Positions 1 through 8,754 are shown, counted from the first letter of the stretch. The stretch is DNA of 64,000 nt from Geoglobus sp. UBA235 (GCA_002494725.1 DACG01000022.1:1-64000), one strand, 5' to 3'. The notes: generated from the letters alone by a model not told the origin. Numbers and translations are program-made.

Positions 1-346
1 ATATCTCATTTCCATCTGCATCTGTTTTTATTAACCAGAAATCACTCCTTCCTACTCCGAATGATCCTGTATGTACGGCAATGATGTATCCTCCATCACT
101 TGTTTGCTGGACTGAAGATGCTATCTCACTTCCATTCCCACCAAATGTTCTGTTCCATATCTCATTTCCATCTGCATCTGTTTTTATTAACCAGGCATCC
201 CAATTTCCTGCCCCATACGACTTTGTCTGTCCGGCAATGATATATCCCTCATCACTTGTTTTCTGGACTGACCGAGCAAAATCATCCTCATTCCCACCAA
301 ATGTTCTGTTCCATATCTCATTTCCATCTGCATCTGTTTTTATTAG
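1..346 (-). repeat. In-frame tandem repeat, 156-bp period
   Basis: Copies of the segment encoding [11 protein letters not shown] begin at positions 1, 157 and 313, exactly 156 bp (52 codons) apart. They are nearly identical at the DNA level over about 30 bases while the sequence between them varies. This points to recent duplication or gene conversion within the repeat protein. Confidence 0.8.
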
Positions 347-550
347 CCAGACGTCTCTGTTTCCAGAAAGAAATTCTGTCACTCCTGTCCATCCGGCAAT
401 GATGTACCCTCCATCACCTGTTTGCTGGACTGAATTTGCCCTATCACTTTCGTTCCAGTCAAATGTTTTGTTCCACTCCTCCACCGGCTGTGCACCCGCT
501 GCAGATATTGCTGCAAAAAGAATCAAGAGGGTTAAGACGGTTCTGAGCAT
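1..550 (-). CDS. Secreted repeat protein with [18 protein letters not shown] repeats, truncated by window edge
   Basis: The gene begins at the ATG at 548-550 and runs leftward off the window, so only the N-terminal 183 codons are visible. Residues 1-20 form a signal peptide ([20 protein letters not shown]), so export is likely. After it come 52-residue repeats, each with a WNRTFGG start, an [14 protein letters not shown] core and a [11 protein letters not shown] end; three are visible and a fourth is starting. Such repeats are common in secreted archaeal and bacterial proteins and are thought to build a beta-propeller-like fold. The biochemical role is unknown; a surface or binding role is a guess. 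A TATA-like box lies upstream at 651-664. Confidence 0.8.
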   Translation of the reverse strand, partial: MLRTVLTLLILFAAISAAGAQPVEEWNKTFDWNESDRANSVQQTGDGGYIIAGWTGVTEFLSGNRDVWLIKTDADGNEIWNRTFGGNEDDFARSVQKTSDEGYIIAGQTKSYGAGNWDAWLIKTDADGNEIWNRTFGGNGSEIASSVQQTSDGGYIIAVHTGSFGVGRSDFWLIKTDADGNEI

Positions 551-1011
551 TTTTCTTACCCCCCAGTACCCTGCAAAAGGACCATTCAGACTTTTTCGGG
601 TCTGAATGAACCGATCTGCAGGGATTATGTATCTTACTTTAAAGATATCAACCATATAAATATTTTTTGTTTTGTGGAAGTCATCTTTCCAGAAATTAGC
701 TCTCCAATTCAGAGGACTCTAAAGTTTGAGATTTTGTGTAGAATAACAAATAGGAGATTCGTGTTGGACGAAATCAATAATGGTTGGTGAGATATTAATT
801 CTACGCATCTGCAAGAGATGATAAAAGACAGAGACATAACACACTTTAAAAATGAATGGAAAGACTGAGAGATTTTTATGATACCATAAAGGGCAGACTT
901 TGTACATTTTTAGGATTTTGGGCGAGTTTGTTGGGTGTTACATATCACAGCAGAATGACTTACAGGAGTCTCAGCCTAAATTAATCGAAGAGCTTTTGCT
1001 GATCGATCTAT
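551..1011. other. Gap of 461 bp, no gene recognised
   Basis: The stretch lies between the divergent repeat-protein gene and argJ. It is AT-rich and holds the leftward TATA-like box at 651-664. The short open frames here (for example 719-907 on the minus strand and the frame entered at 900) have no recognisable protein character. I see no tRNA or clear structured RNA. Confidence 0.5.
651..664 (-). promoter_or_regulatory. TATA-like box for the repeat protein
   Basis: Read leftward the sequence is AATATTTATATGGT, a good archaeal TATA box. It would start transcription near 630, giving an untranslated leader of about 80 nt before the ATG at 550. Confidence 0.45.
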
Positions 1012-2202
1012 GTGAAAATCATACTAAAACCCAAGCACATACATTTATTAACGACCATCATACCAGAACTAATGACCTCAAAGATTGGTCTGAAATGTTA
1101 TGGCATCAAAAAGGGCAGGACAGGAGTTGGAATTGCCCTGATGGAGGGGCAAGTATTTGCCGTTTACACACGGAACAGGATAAAAGCCGCACCCATCCTA
1201 TTCAACATGAGAAATCTCGGAGAGAGAGTAAGAGGGATAATCGTAAACTCCGGAAACGCCAATGCATTTACCGGAGAGGAAGGGATAAGAAACGCAGAAA
1301 GAATGGCCAGATTCCTGGCTGAAAAGCTGAATTGCAGCATCAGTGAGATAGCTGTGGCTTCAACAGGAATAATTGGCAGACAGCTTGACATTCAGGAAAT
1401 AGAAAGAATTGCTGAGGATGTTTTTGAAAATCTTGGAAAGGACCAGAAATGCATAGATGCATTCGCAAGGGCAGTGATGACAACAGACAGGTTTCCAAAA
1501 ATTGCAAGACGGGAGTTTGATGGCGCTGAAATTCTCGGGATTGCAAAGGGGGCCGGAATGATCTCTCCAGACATGGCAACAATGCTTGCATTCATATTCA
1601 CAAATGCAGGTGTTGAGAATATGGAGGAGGTCTTCAGGGAGGCTGTAGACATGTCGTTCAACAGATTGATCGTTGACGGGGACACATCAACAAATGACAC
1701 CGTGTTCATGATAGCATCCGGGGATGTTGAAGTGGACAGGGAAAAATTCAGAAAAGAGCTCACATCACTCATGGTAGAGCTTGCAGAGATGATTGCCGGT
1801 GATGGAGAGGGTTCAACAAAGGTTTTCAGGGTTTATGTTTCTGGTGCAAAAAATGACAGAGATGCTGAGCTCATTGCAAGGGCTGTTGCCAGATCCAGCC
1901 TTGTGAAAACTGCAATCTATGGAGAGGATCCTAATTTTGGCAGAATTGTGTGTGCAGCAGGATACTCTGGGGCTGATGTTGATGAGATGATCACAATTGA
2001 AATAAAAAGCAGAAAGGGTGAAGTGAAAATTATAGATAGGGGCAGGGTTCTTGAACACGCCATGGAAACCGGGAAGGATGTGATGTCCGAAAAATTTATC
2101 GAAATCCATATCCGGCTTGAGAAGGGTAATGGAAGATATTATGTCATAGGCTGCGATCTGACCCATGATTATGTGGAGCTGAACTCAAGGTACACCACGT
2201 GA
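1012..2202 (+). CDS. argJ: Glutamate N-acetyltransferase / ornithine acetyltransferase ArgJ
   Basis: ArgJ recycles the acetyl group from N-acetylornithine to glutamate in arginine synthesis; some members also use acetyl-CoA. The protein shows the family's IVNSGNANAFTG block, the KGAGMISPDMATMLAF block with the Thr of the ATML autocleavage site (the precursor splits itself into alpha and beta chains) and the C-terminal AIYGEDPNFGRI block. The listed start is a GTG; an in-frame ATG at 1072 would remove 20 poorly conserved residues and may be the true start, and neither has a clear ribosome site. Length (396 or 376 aa) fits the family. Only 4 bp separate it from the next gene, so the two are probably cotranscribed. 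Confidence 0.93.
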   Translation: MKIILKPKHIHLLTTIIPELMTSKIGLKCYGIKKGRTGVGIALMEGQVFAVYTRNRIKAAPILFNMRNLGERVRGIIVNSGNANAFTGEEGIRNAERMARFLAEKLNCSISEIAVASTGIIGRQLDIQEIERIAEDVFENLGKDQKCIDAFARAVMTTDRFPKIARREFDGAEILGIAKGAGMISPDMATMLAFIFTNAGVENMEEVFREAVDMSFNRLIVDGDTSTNDTVFMIASGDVEVDREKFRKELTSLMVELAEMIAGDGEGSTKVFRVYVSGAKNDRDAELIARAVARSSLVKTAIYGEDPNFGRIVCAAGYSGADVDEMITIEIKSRKGEVKIIDRGRVLEHAMETGKDVMSEKFIEIHIRLEKGNGRYYVIGCDLTHDYVELNSRYTT

Positions 2203-2206
2203 AACC

Positions 2207-3415
2207 ATGAACATAATTGTCGGTGGAGGGAGAGTTGGCAGAAGAATTGCCGAAATGCTTGAAGACTGCATCATAGTTGAGAGAGATGAGAGAGTATGCA
2301 GGGAGCTTAGAGATGAGGGTTTCAATGTCATTCATGGAGATGCAACCGAAAAAAGTCTGTGGGAGAGGATTCCGGTAAAGGACTCTGTGATAATCCTTGC
2401 AACAAATGATGACATTACAAATCTGGAAATAGCAAGAGCTGTCAGAGACTTAGAGCCAAGGGAGATTGTGGCCAGGATAGAATCCGAGAAATACCAGCAT
2501 GAGTACCACAGAATGGGAATAAGAGGTGTTACCTGCGGGAAATCTATAGCATCAGACCTTATCCATGAACTCATAGAGTCAAGAAGGAGGTACTTTGAAA
2601 TTGCTGTCACAGAAAAGAACTTTGCCGGCGTGAGACTTTCAGATCTGAATGTCGGAGATGATTGCACAATAATCCTGATATACAGAGAAGGAAAAATATT
2701 CCGCCCCCATCCAGACTTCATTCTTGAAAAGGGAGATGTAATTGGTATAATATGTGGAAGAGAGATCAAGAAGACCAAGAACCCCTTTGATGAAATTCTC
2801 CTGATTGTCAGGCACCCTGAAAATTATCAGACCGTTTTCAGGGAAGCAAATGCGGTCTCACGAATAGTGGATGCCGATCTGCTCATACTCCACAAGCATG
2901 ATGGAAAAATTCTCTGCTCTTTTCATGCCGACAGGATTGAGGAAATGGAGCTGGATGAGGCCATAGACATACTGAATGCACTGGAGGATAAGGTTGATCT
3001 GGTTATGACCGACCCACCTATGGCAAAGGTTGAGTTTGATCCGAAAATTTTCAGGAGATTTCCAATTCTCTTTGCAAGAGGAAAGACATACTACGGCGAG
3101 ATCCTTGCCATTGTCAACACCTCAAACCCGGAAGTGGTTCTGAACTATGCAACATCCTTTGCCAACTACTTCGGAAGGTGCAGGATAATGTTCTTAGACA
3201 GTAATCAGCTCAAAACCTCCTCATCTATCGTTGAGTCTCCCACAGTCGAGATATCCGTAACAAGATTCAATCCCCTGGTTGAGGTGGTCAGAGAGGTGAA
3301 AAAGGGATACGACCTCATAATCTTTTCAATCTCAAATGATGTCGGGAACATAGATCAGGAATTTCTGTGGAAGTTCATACTCGAAACAGAATCCTCAGTT
3401 CTGGTGGTGAAATGA
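2207..3415 (+). CDS. TrkA-like RCK-domain protein (ion transport regulator)
   Basis: A cytoplasmic NAD-binding regulator of potassium or proton-coupled transport. Residues 1-115 are a RCK/TrkA-N Rossmann domain starting IIVGGGRVG, with an acidic residue at the end of strand 2 (IVERDE). Residues of about 125-200 match TrkA-C (RLSDLNVGDDCTI, LEKGDVIGII). The final 200 residues form an extra alpha/beta region without a clear match, perhaps Usp-like. Its stop overlaps the start of the following antiporter gene (ATGA), strong evidence that it is that antiporter's regulatory subunit. Which ion or nucleotide it senses cannot be read from the sequence. Confidence 0.85.
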   Translation: MNIIVGGGRVGRRIAEMLEDCIIVERDERVCRELRDEGFNVIHGDATEKSLWERIPVKDSVIILATNDDITNLEIARAVRDLEPREIVARIESEKYQHEYHRMGIRGVTCGKSIASDLIHELIESRRRYFEIAVTEKNFAGVRLSDLNVGDDCTIILIYREGKIFRPHPDFILEKGDVIGIICGREIKKTKNPFDEILLIVRHPENYQTVFREANAVSRIVDADLLILHKHDGKILCSFHADRIEEMELDEAIDILNALEDKVDLVMTDPPMAKVEFDPKIFRRFPILFARGKTYYGEILAIVNTSNPEVVLNYATSFANYFGRCRIMFLDSNQLKTSSSIVESPTVEISVTRFNPLVEVVREVKKGYDLIIFSISNDVGNIDQEFLWKFILETESSVLVVK

Positions 3416-4530
3416 GCGAGCTAATTGAGATATCAATGATCGTCCTGATCGCATTTGCATCACCCATTGTTTCCCAGAAGGTAAAGGTCCCTGCAGTTAT
3501 CATAGAGATAATGGCCGGCTTTCTTCTGGCAATGGCCACCGGATTTTTCATAGAATCGGAGTGGTTCAACTTCTTCTCCACAATAGGTCTGATTTTTCTG
3601 ATGTTTCTGTCTGGCTTAGAAATAGACTTCTCCCTGATTCTGAGAAAATTCAGAAACTACTGGAATGTTCCTGTTTATGTCACGGTATCTCTCCTCCTGT
3701 CCCTTCTGATTTCCCGCTACTTGGGCCTGAACATAATTTACGGTGTGTTTCTCGCAAATGTTTCCCTTGGGATTGTCATGCCTGTCATGAAGGAGGCAGG
3801 AATCACGGATACAGAGTTCGGTCAGAAAACCCTGCTTGCAACATTTTTGACAGATCTGATAACAATATCTCTTCTCTCCGGTATAGCAGTTAGCTTCAAG
3901 CCAACAAGCTCTCCTCTCGAGCTCATACTTCCCGTGATGATAGTTCCAGCCTTCGTTTTTGCATACTACCTGGGAAGGTACCTGATATGGCACTTTCCAG
4001 ACTTTATGGCACGATTCTTTGATGATCCGATGGAGCTTGGGGTCAGGGGGAGTTTTGCGATAATGATCATTTTTTCAGGACTCGCATACATCCTCGGAAG
4101 TGAGACAATACTGGGAGCATTTCTGGCAGGTGCTCTCGTGTCAATGATATTCAGAGGTGCAGGAAAGCTTGAAGAAAGTCTCATGGGAGTCGGATACGGA
4201 ATATTCATACCTTTCTTCTTCATAAAGACAGGGGTTGACATCTTCTACAGGATTTCAGAGATTACACTCTACCTTCCACTTGTTCTTCTGATTTCCGGTT
4301 TTGCTGTGAAGATCATTCCTTCACTGATATTTGCAAAGGAGTTCAGGCCAGCTCACCTTTTTGGATTTGGGATCCTTCAGAGCTCTAAGCTCGGACTGAC
4401 GCTTGCTGGCGCTGAAATTGCAAAAAACATCGGAATCATTACGGCAGGAGAGGCCGTGGGAATTGCAATATGGACTGTTATATCAGCCCTTCTCTTCCCA
4501 ACACTTTTCAGACTTGTGGTGAGAGCATGA
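3412..4530 (+). CDS. CPA2-type cation/proton antiporter (Kef/NapA-like)
   Basis: Integral membrane protein of 372 residues with about 11-12 hydrophobic segments, matching the Na+/H+ exchanger fold of the CPA2 family. Typical family blocks are visible: VPAVIIEIMAGFLLA near the N-terminus, FLMFLSGLEIDF, and ILGAFLAGALVSM. I chose the ATG at 3412 because it overlaps the upstream stop codon and follows GGTGG; the frame is open to 3367, but that stretch is shared with the upstream gene. Paired with the preceding RCK protein it probably forms a gated K+ or Na+/H+ exchange system. The transported ion is inferred only. Confidence 0.87.
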   Translation: MSELIEISMIVLIAFASPIVSQKVKVPAVIIEIMAGFLLAMATGFFIESEWFNFFSTIGLIFLMFLSGLEIDFSLILRKFRNYWNVPVYVTVSLLLSLLISRYLGLNIIYGVFLANVSLGIVMPVMKEAGITDTEFGQKTLLATFLTDLITISLLSGIAVSFKPTSSPLELILPVMIVPAFVFAYYLGRYLIWHFPDFMARFFDDPMELGVRGSFAIMIIFSGLAYILGSETILGAFLAGALVSMIFRGAGKLEESLMGVGYGIFIPFFFIKTGVDIFYRISEITLYLPLVLLISGFAVKIIPSLIFAKEFRPAHLFGFGILQSSKLGLTLAGAEIAKNIGIITAGEAVGIAIWTVISALLFPTLFRLVVRA

Positions 4531-5744
4531 GGATCGCTGTGATAGGAGCGGGACTTGCAGGACTGAATGCTGCAAGAATCCTTTCAGAATACTGCGATGT
4601 AGATGTCTACGAGAGCAAAACAGTTGGAGGCCTTGCAGGTTCGGTGTGCTCTGGCAGATACTGCATAGAGGTATTCTACCATCACTTTTTCAGAAATGAT
4701 CTGTATCTGATCGGTCTGCTGAAAGATCTGAATCTGAGGAACAGAGTTGTATGGAGGGTTGTGAAGGTTGGTCAGGAGTACAGAGGAAAAATCTATTCCT
4801 TAAGCACGCCATCAGAGATTCTCTTCTATCCCGGAATGGGCTTTACAGACAAGCTGAGGCTTGCACTCTTCACCCTGAATGCCAAGAAGATGAATTACAG
4901 GGAATTCGATGAAATCAGTGTAATCGATGGACTGAAAAAAGACGTTGGGGAGAATGTTCTCAATCGATTTTTCATGCCCCTTCTAAGATCAAAGTTTGGA
5001 GAGAATTACAGAGACGTGAGCTATGCCTGGCTTCTCGCAAGAGTCAGTCTGAGGGGAAACAGAAAGCTAAGAGGGGAGGAGCTTGGCTACCTCAGGGGCG
5101 GATTCCAGCAGCTTGTTGACGCACTCTCTGAAGATCTTACCATAATAAATGAAGGTGCAAGAATCACAAGATCTGGAGGCTGGGAGGTAAATGGTCGGAG
5201 ATACGATGTTGTCGTTTACACAGCTCCAATTCCAGAGCTTGGGGATCTTGCAGCGGGTCTTGGTATCAAACCTGTGAAGTTTCAGAGCAGCATTTGCCTT
5301 TTGATGGGAATGAAAGAAGAATTTCACAGCTCTCTTTACTGGATAAACTACGAAAGTGAGCCATTTGGTGCAACAATAGAGCACACGAACTTTATGAACC
5401 CAGACGACTACGGAGAACATCTGATGTATGTTGCATCCTACACAACTCCTGACAGGGTTTTTGAGAAAGGGGATGAGGATATATTCAGGAGATGGACAGG
5501 CATACTTTCAAGGTACGGTATGAACAGGGAAAAAATAAAATGGTGGAGGGTTTTCAGAGCAAAGTACAGCGGACCAGTTTATGAAAAAGGCTACATGAAA
5601 AAAATAACCCCGTACAGGGTTCGAAATGATTTTTACATTGCAGGAATGACTTCCATGACAAACTATCCGGAGAGAAGCATGAACGGAAGTTTGCTTGCAG
5701 GAAAGGAGGTTGCAGAAACTCTCATAGAAGACCATCTCTCTTAG
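4527..5744 (+). CDS. FAD-dependent amine oxidase/phytoene desaturase-like oxidoreductase
   Basis: A 405-residue flavoprotein starting with the dinucleotide-binding motif VIGAGLAGLNAA followed by VYESKTVGGLAGS, the pattern of the protoporphyrinogen oxidase/phytoene desaturase/amine oxidase superfamily. The C-terminal FAD-contacting block (FYIAGMTSMTNYPERSMNG) is also present. The substrate is unknown. The ATG at 4527 overlaps the antiporter stop (ATGA), so it is the third gene of the argJ-side operon. Its 3' end overlaps the convergent DUF1152 gene by 23 bp, so the two transcripts are antisense at their ends. Confidence 0.8.
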   Translation: MRIAVIGAGLAGLNAARILSEYCDVDVYESKTVGGLAGSVCSGRYCIEVFYHHFFRNDLYLIGLLKDLNLRNRVVWRVVKVGQEYRGKIYSLSTPSEILFYPGMGFTDKLRLALFTLNAKKMNYREFDEISVIDGLKKDVGENVLNRFFMPLLRSKFGENYRDVSYAWLLARVSLRGNRKLRGEELGYLRGGFQQLVDALSEDLTIINEGARITRSGGWEVNGRRYDVVVYTAPIPELGDLAAGLGIKPVKFQSSICLLMGMKEEFHSSLYWINYESEPFGATIEHTNFMNPDDYGEHLMYVASYTTPDRVFEKGDEDIFRRWTGILSRYGMNREKIKWWRVFRAKYSGPVYEKGYMKKITPYRVRNDFYIAGMTSMTNYPERSMNGSLLAGKEVAETLIEDHLS

Positions 5745-6633
5745 CAAGCTCAATCTCAAGATCGAGTTCGGTTCTTATGCCGCACCTGTTCAGAATTTCA
5801 CTTGCTTCATAAACGCTTTCAGTACTTCCCAGCATTTTCGCAATTCTGCTTCTTTCATAAACATCTCTGAGCATTAAGTAAAAAATCAGGGAGTTGAGAA
5901 TAGAGATCTCCATGTCCTTCTCTCCCCAGAAACTGTATTTTCCGAAATATCCATTCCTTGCTATTGCCGGTATCTTTGATGCTTCACTCTCCACAGAATT
6001 CAGAAATTCTGCCAGCCTGTCATCAGTATCAACAATGCTGACACCGAAAACTGAGGAATGAAGTTCTGAAAGATACTTCTCAAGAGTTTTTCTGTCAAGC
6101 TCACCATCACTTCCAAATCCAACAACAGCCAGAATGCTGTTGAACTGGGAGAGAGCAGAGAGCATCATAGAGTCTGCAAGCGGACTTACAAGCTCCCTTT
6201 CATGTCCCATAGCAAGCGAATCCCCACCTGCATCAACACCAACAACCAGATCAATGTCATTTTCCGATATAAATTCTCTGAGATCTTTTGCAAGGGTCCT
6301 TACACCCTCAGCTATGCTCACAGCGAGTACCTTTTCAGAGAGGAACTCCGCAACCTGTGATACGATCGGTCTCACATCTCCGATTCTCTCATTTCCGGAA
6401 ACGTATCCAAGAGTCTTAGATACTCTTTCCACACCATCAATTTCATCAATTGCCCTTGGACCGGGCTTTCTGTCTCTTCTGTATCTCTCCCATACAACGC
6501 CCCCGCAAATACACCTCACACCAAATTTCTCCAGAAAACCCCTGATGTAAATCGTGCTCACAACATCTCCTCCCCCACCTATACCAATAAGAAGGGCAGA
6601 TTCTGTATGTGATGCAACCTCAACGATTTTCAC
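5722..6633 (-). CDS. DUF1152 domain protein
   Basis: A 303-residue cytoplasmic protein recognised as DUF1152 by its glycine-rich start (LLIGIGGGGDVVST), the CGGVVWERYRRDRKPGPR block and the DLVVGVDAGGDSLA block. These look like nucleotide- or metal-binding loops, but the function of the family is not established. It is transcribed opposite the flavoprotein gene and overlaps its end. The carbonic anhydrase gene is divergent from it with a 72-bp spacer. Confidence 0.8.
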   Translation of the reverse strand: MKIVEVASHTESALLIGIGGGGDVVSTIYIRGFLEKFGVRCICGGVVWERYRRDRKPGPRAIDEIDGVERVSKTLGYVSGNERIGDVRPIVSQVAEFLSEKVLAVSIAEGVRTLAKDLREFISENDIDLVVGVDAGGDSLAMGHERELVSPLADSMMLSALSQFNSILAVVGFGSDGELDRKTLEKYLSELHSSVFGVSIVDTDDRLAEFLNSVESEASKIPAIARNGYFGKYSFWGEKDMEISILNSLIFYLMLRDVYERSRIAKMLGSTESVYEASEILNRCGIRTELDLEIELAKRDGLL

Positions 6634-6705
6634 AAGGATAGAGAAATGCTCGAGGTAAAAACCCTTTCGAAAGTTTAATCAATTTTGTAAAGGAAATCTG
6701 AATTG

Positions 6706-7209
6706 ATGAAAATCGGAAAAAGAGTTTTTATTGCCAGCACAGCAACTATTGCAGGAGATGTGGAGATAGGAGATGACTCAAGTGTGTGGTTCAATGCCGT
6801 TATAAGGGCGGATCTAAACAGAGTGATTATTGGGGAGAGAACGAACATTCAGGATAACTGTGTTGTCCATGTTGACGAAGATCATTCATGCATCATCGGA
6901 GACATGGTCACCGTTGGTCATTCCGCCGTTGTTCATGGAGCAAGAATTGGTGACAGTGTCATAGTTGGCACTGGAGCAATGGTTCTTGATGGAGCAGAGG
7001 TAGGCAGCCACACACTGATCGGAGCGGGAAGTGTTGTGACTGGTAAAAAGTATCCTGAAGGATCACTGATTCTCGGAGTCCCCGGAAAAGTTATCAGAGA
7101 GCTGAATAAAAAGGAGATAGAACTGATTGAGAAGAGATGGAAGGACTACTGCAAACTGAAAGAAATGTATCTCCAAAAATCGGTAAAATTTTTAGATCAG
7201 CCTAAGTAA
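6706..7209 (+). CDS. Gamma-class carbonic anhydrase-like protein
   Basis: Left-handed beta-helix protein of 167 residues built from hexapeptide repeats (for example VIRADLNRVIIGERTNI). The three zinc or iron ligands of the gamma class are present as His55 (VVHVD), His72 and His77 (VGHSAVVHG). The enzyme would interconvert CO2 and bicarbonate; some relatives of this length instead act as acyltransferase-like or assembly proteins, so activity is not certain. The frame also has a TTG codon directly before the ATG at 6706; the ATG is preferred, with AAAGGA about 14 nt upstream. Confidence 0.87.
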   Translation: MKIGKRVFIASTATIAGDVEIGDDSSVWFNAVIRADLNRVIIGERTNIQDNCVVHVDEDHSCIIGDMVTVGHSAVVHGARIGDSVIVGTGAMVLDGAEVGSHTLIGAGSVVTGKKYPEGSLILGVPGKVIRELNKKEIELIEKRWKDYCKLKEMYLQKSVKFLDQPK

Positions 7210-7234
7210 TCTCTCATTATCATTTCTTTAGAAA

Positions 7235-7244
7235 CATTTTTATA
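7235..7244 (+). promoter_or_regulatory. TATA box upstream of the RHH-ftsZ2 leader
   Basis: CATTTTTATAGG is a plausible archaeal TATA element. Initiation about 25 bp downstream (near 7262-7265) would produce a leader of about 115 nt before the RHH start, long for this genome and covering the hairpins described separately. Confidence 0.5.
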
Positions 7245-7261
7245 GGAGGACATCAATATGA

Positions 7262-7360
7262 CATTGTCGGACAAATGGTAGACGTGATACCACCCTTGAC
7301 ACCCATAGGGTGGCGGCGGGGAGACAGGGGAGGACACATGTCCTCCCCCTCTTCATTTGA
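7262..7360 (+). other. GC-rich structured leader (candidate regulatory RNA) before the RHH-ftsZ2 operon
   Basis: Much richer in G+C than its surroundings, which in a hyperthermophile often marks structured RNA. CCACCC at 7290-7295 pairs with GGGTGG at 7308-7313; an alternative small hairpin ACCC-ATA-GGGT (7301-7311) would exclude it. A second, near-perfect inverted repeat runs 7327-7348 (GGGGAGGACA, 2-nt centre, TGTCCTCCCC). No T-run follows, so a simple terminator is unlikely. It could be a cis-regulatory leader or a small RNA; I match it to no known family. Confidence 0.5.
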
Positions 7361-7377
7361 AAAGGAGCTGAAGAGAG

Positions 7378-7566
7378 ATGAAGAAGATATCAATCAGAAT
7401 CACAGAGCAGCAGTATGAATTTATCGAATCCCTCGTTGCATCGGGGGATTATGCAAACATAAGCGAGGTTATCAGGGAAGCTCTCAGAATATTCATGACC
7501 AGAAAAAAGAAGGAGATCAAAGAGCTTATTGGAGACGAAATAAAATGGATGGGGGAGAATGTATGA
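7378..7566 (+). CDS. Ribbon-helix-helix regulator next to ftsZ2 (CdrS-like)
   Basis: A 62-residue protein with the CopG/MetJ ribbon-helix-helix pattern: strand [16 protein letters not shown], then helix A and the turn [22 protein letters not shown] proteins dimerise and insert a beta sheet into DNA. It overlaps the ftsZ2 start by 4 bp (ATGA), so the two are translationally coupled. In haloarchaea a short RHH protein, CdrS, sits beside and controls ftsZ2; this looks like the same arrangement, an inference from size, fold and neighbour. Its SD-like AAGGAG lies about 11 nt before the ATG. Confidence 0.85.
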   Translation: MKKISIRITEQQYEFIESLVASGDYANISEVIREALRIFMTRKKKEIKELIGDEIKWMGENV

Positions 7567-8723
7567 AGTTGTTTATTAAAGAGGCTCAGGAGTTTTATAG
7601 AAGAGAGATGGAGACCAGAAGAGACAACTTCTCAATTGAGGAGTTTGGGACACCGAACATAGTTGTCGTTGGATGTGGCGGGAGTGGAAACAACACGATA
7701 AACAGGCTGAAGAACATAGGTGTGGATGGAGTGACTACAATTGCAATAAACACCGACAGACAGCACCTGGAGATGATCAAGGCTGACAAGAAGGTTCTCA
7801 TAGGACGAAGCATCACAAAGGGGCTTGGAGCAGGAGGATACCCGGAAATCGGAAGAAAGGCTGCAGAACTTGCAAGAGGTGTTCTTGAGGAGCTTCTGGC
7901 GGGTGCAAATCTTGTGTTTGTCTGTGCAGGTCTTGGAGGAGGGACAGGAACCGGTTCAGCACCGGTTGTTGCTGAAATAGCAAAGAAACAGGGAGCAATT
8001 GTTATAGGAATGGTCCAGACACCTTTCAAGATGGAGAGAGCAAGAATTGACAAGGCCAAAGAAGGGTTAAAAGAGCTTAAGGAATACACAGATACGGTTA
8101 TAGTTCTGGACAACAACAAGCTTGTAGAGTATGTGCCAAACCTCCCTATTGAACAGGCCTTCAGTGTTATGGATCAGATAATATCCGAAACTATAAAGGG
8201 GATCACGGACACCATAACAAAGCCCTCACTGATGAACATAGACTTTGCAGATGTCAGGGCGATAATGGAGCATGGTGGCGTTGCCGTGATGCTTGTCGGA
8301 GAGGCAAAATCCCAGAACAAAGCCAGCGATGTTGTCAGGGAGTGCCTCTCACATCCACTGCTTGAGGTTGATTATACAGGTGCCACAGGTGCACTTATTC
8401 ACATAAACGGTGGCCCGGACCTTACAATAAAAGAGGCTGAGGAGATTGTGAAGGATCTGACATTCGAGATCTCAGACAATGCCATGGTGATATGGGGTGC
8501 CAGGATATCGAAGGAGTTTGAGGGGATTGTCAGGGTTACTGCGATAATGACAGGAGTAAATCCAAGGAGAATATTCAAAGAAGAGGAAGAAGAGTTGCAG
8601 TATCAAGCCTATTACAGGAATAATGGCAGAAAAGGAACCTCATCAGGTACCCATTCTCCTGTTCTGAGAGAGAGTATACCCTCAATGGTTGCTAAAAACT
8701 ACAACGGGATTGACGTTCTTTAA
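7563..8723 (+). CDS. ftsZ2: Cell division GTPase FtsZ2
   Basis: Tubulin-family GTPase of 386 residues that polymerises at mid-cell. The nucleotide-binding glycine loop [11 protein letters not shown] (about residues 35-45), the tubulin signature [10 protein letters not shown] (about 125-134) and the T7-type loop (NIDFADVRA) are intact. I assign it to FtsZ2 because its upstream neighbour is an RHH gene and the other FtsZ in this window sits in the secE-spt5 context typical of FtsZ1 in Archaeoglobus. Start ATG at 7563 overlaps the RHH stop and is preceded by GGGGGA. The last 40 residues are low-complexity and probably form the flexible tail. Confidence 0.93.
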   Translation: MKLFIKEAQEFYRREMETRRDNFSIEEFGTPNIVVVGCGGSGNNTINRLKNIGVDGVTTIAINTDRQHLEMIKADKKVLIGRSITKGLGAGGYPEIGRKAAELARGVLEELLAGANLVFVCAGLGGGTGTGSAPVVAEIAKKQGAIVIGMVQTPFKMERARIDKAKEGLKELKEYTDTVIVLDNNKLVEYVPNLPIEQAFSVMDQIISETIKGITDTITKPSLMNIDFADVRAIMEHGGVAVMLVGEAKSQNKASDVVRECLSHPLLEVDYTGATGALIHINGGPDLTIKEAEEIVKDLTFEISDNAMVIWGARISKEFEGIVRVTAIMTGVNPRRIFKEEEEELQYQAYYRNNGRKGTSSGTHSPVLRESIPSMVAKNYNGIDVL

Positions 8724-8754
8724 AGTTTTAAAGAAGTAGAATCTTTTATTTTTT

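Noticed and set aside
81..605. 174-codon plus-strand frame at the left edge
   Set aside because: It is the antisense of the repeat protein, whose minus-strand translation has a signal peptide and clear repeats.
810..870. Possible C/D-box small RNA (ATGATAA followed by CTGA)
   Set aside because: The C box departs from the RUGAUGA consensus and no clear internal D'/C' pair is present.
719..907. 62-codon minus-strand frame upstream of argJ
   Set aside because: No ribosome site, no homology I recognise, and composition typical of AT-rich non-coding DNA.
900..1322. 140-codon plus-strand frame overlapping the argJ start
   Set aside because: Lies out of frame over the conserved argJ coding sequence and has a Lys/Arg/His-rich, low-information translation.
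7327..7348. Hairpin as a simple transcription terminator of the carbonic anhydrase gene
   Set aside because: No T-run follows, and archaeal termination relies mainly on T-tracts; it also lies downstream of a new TATA box.
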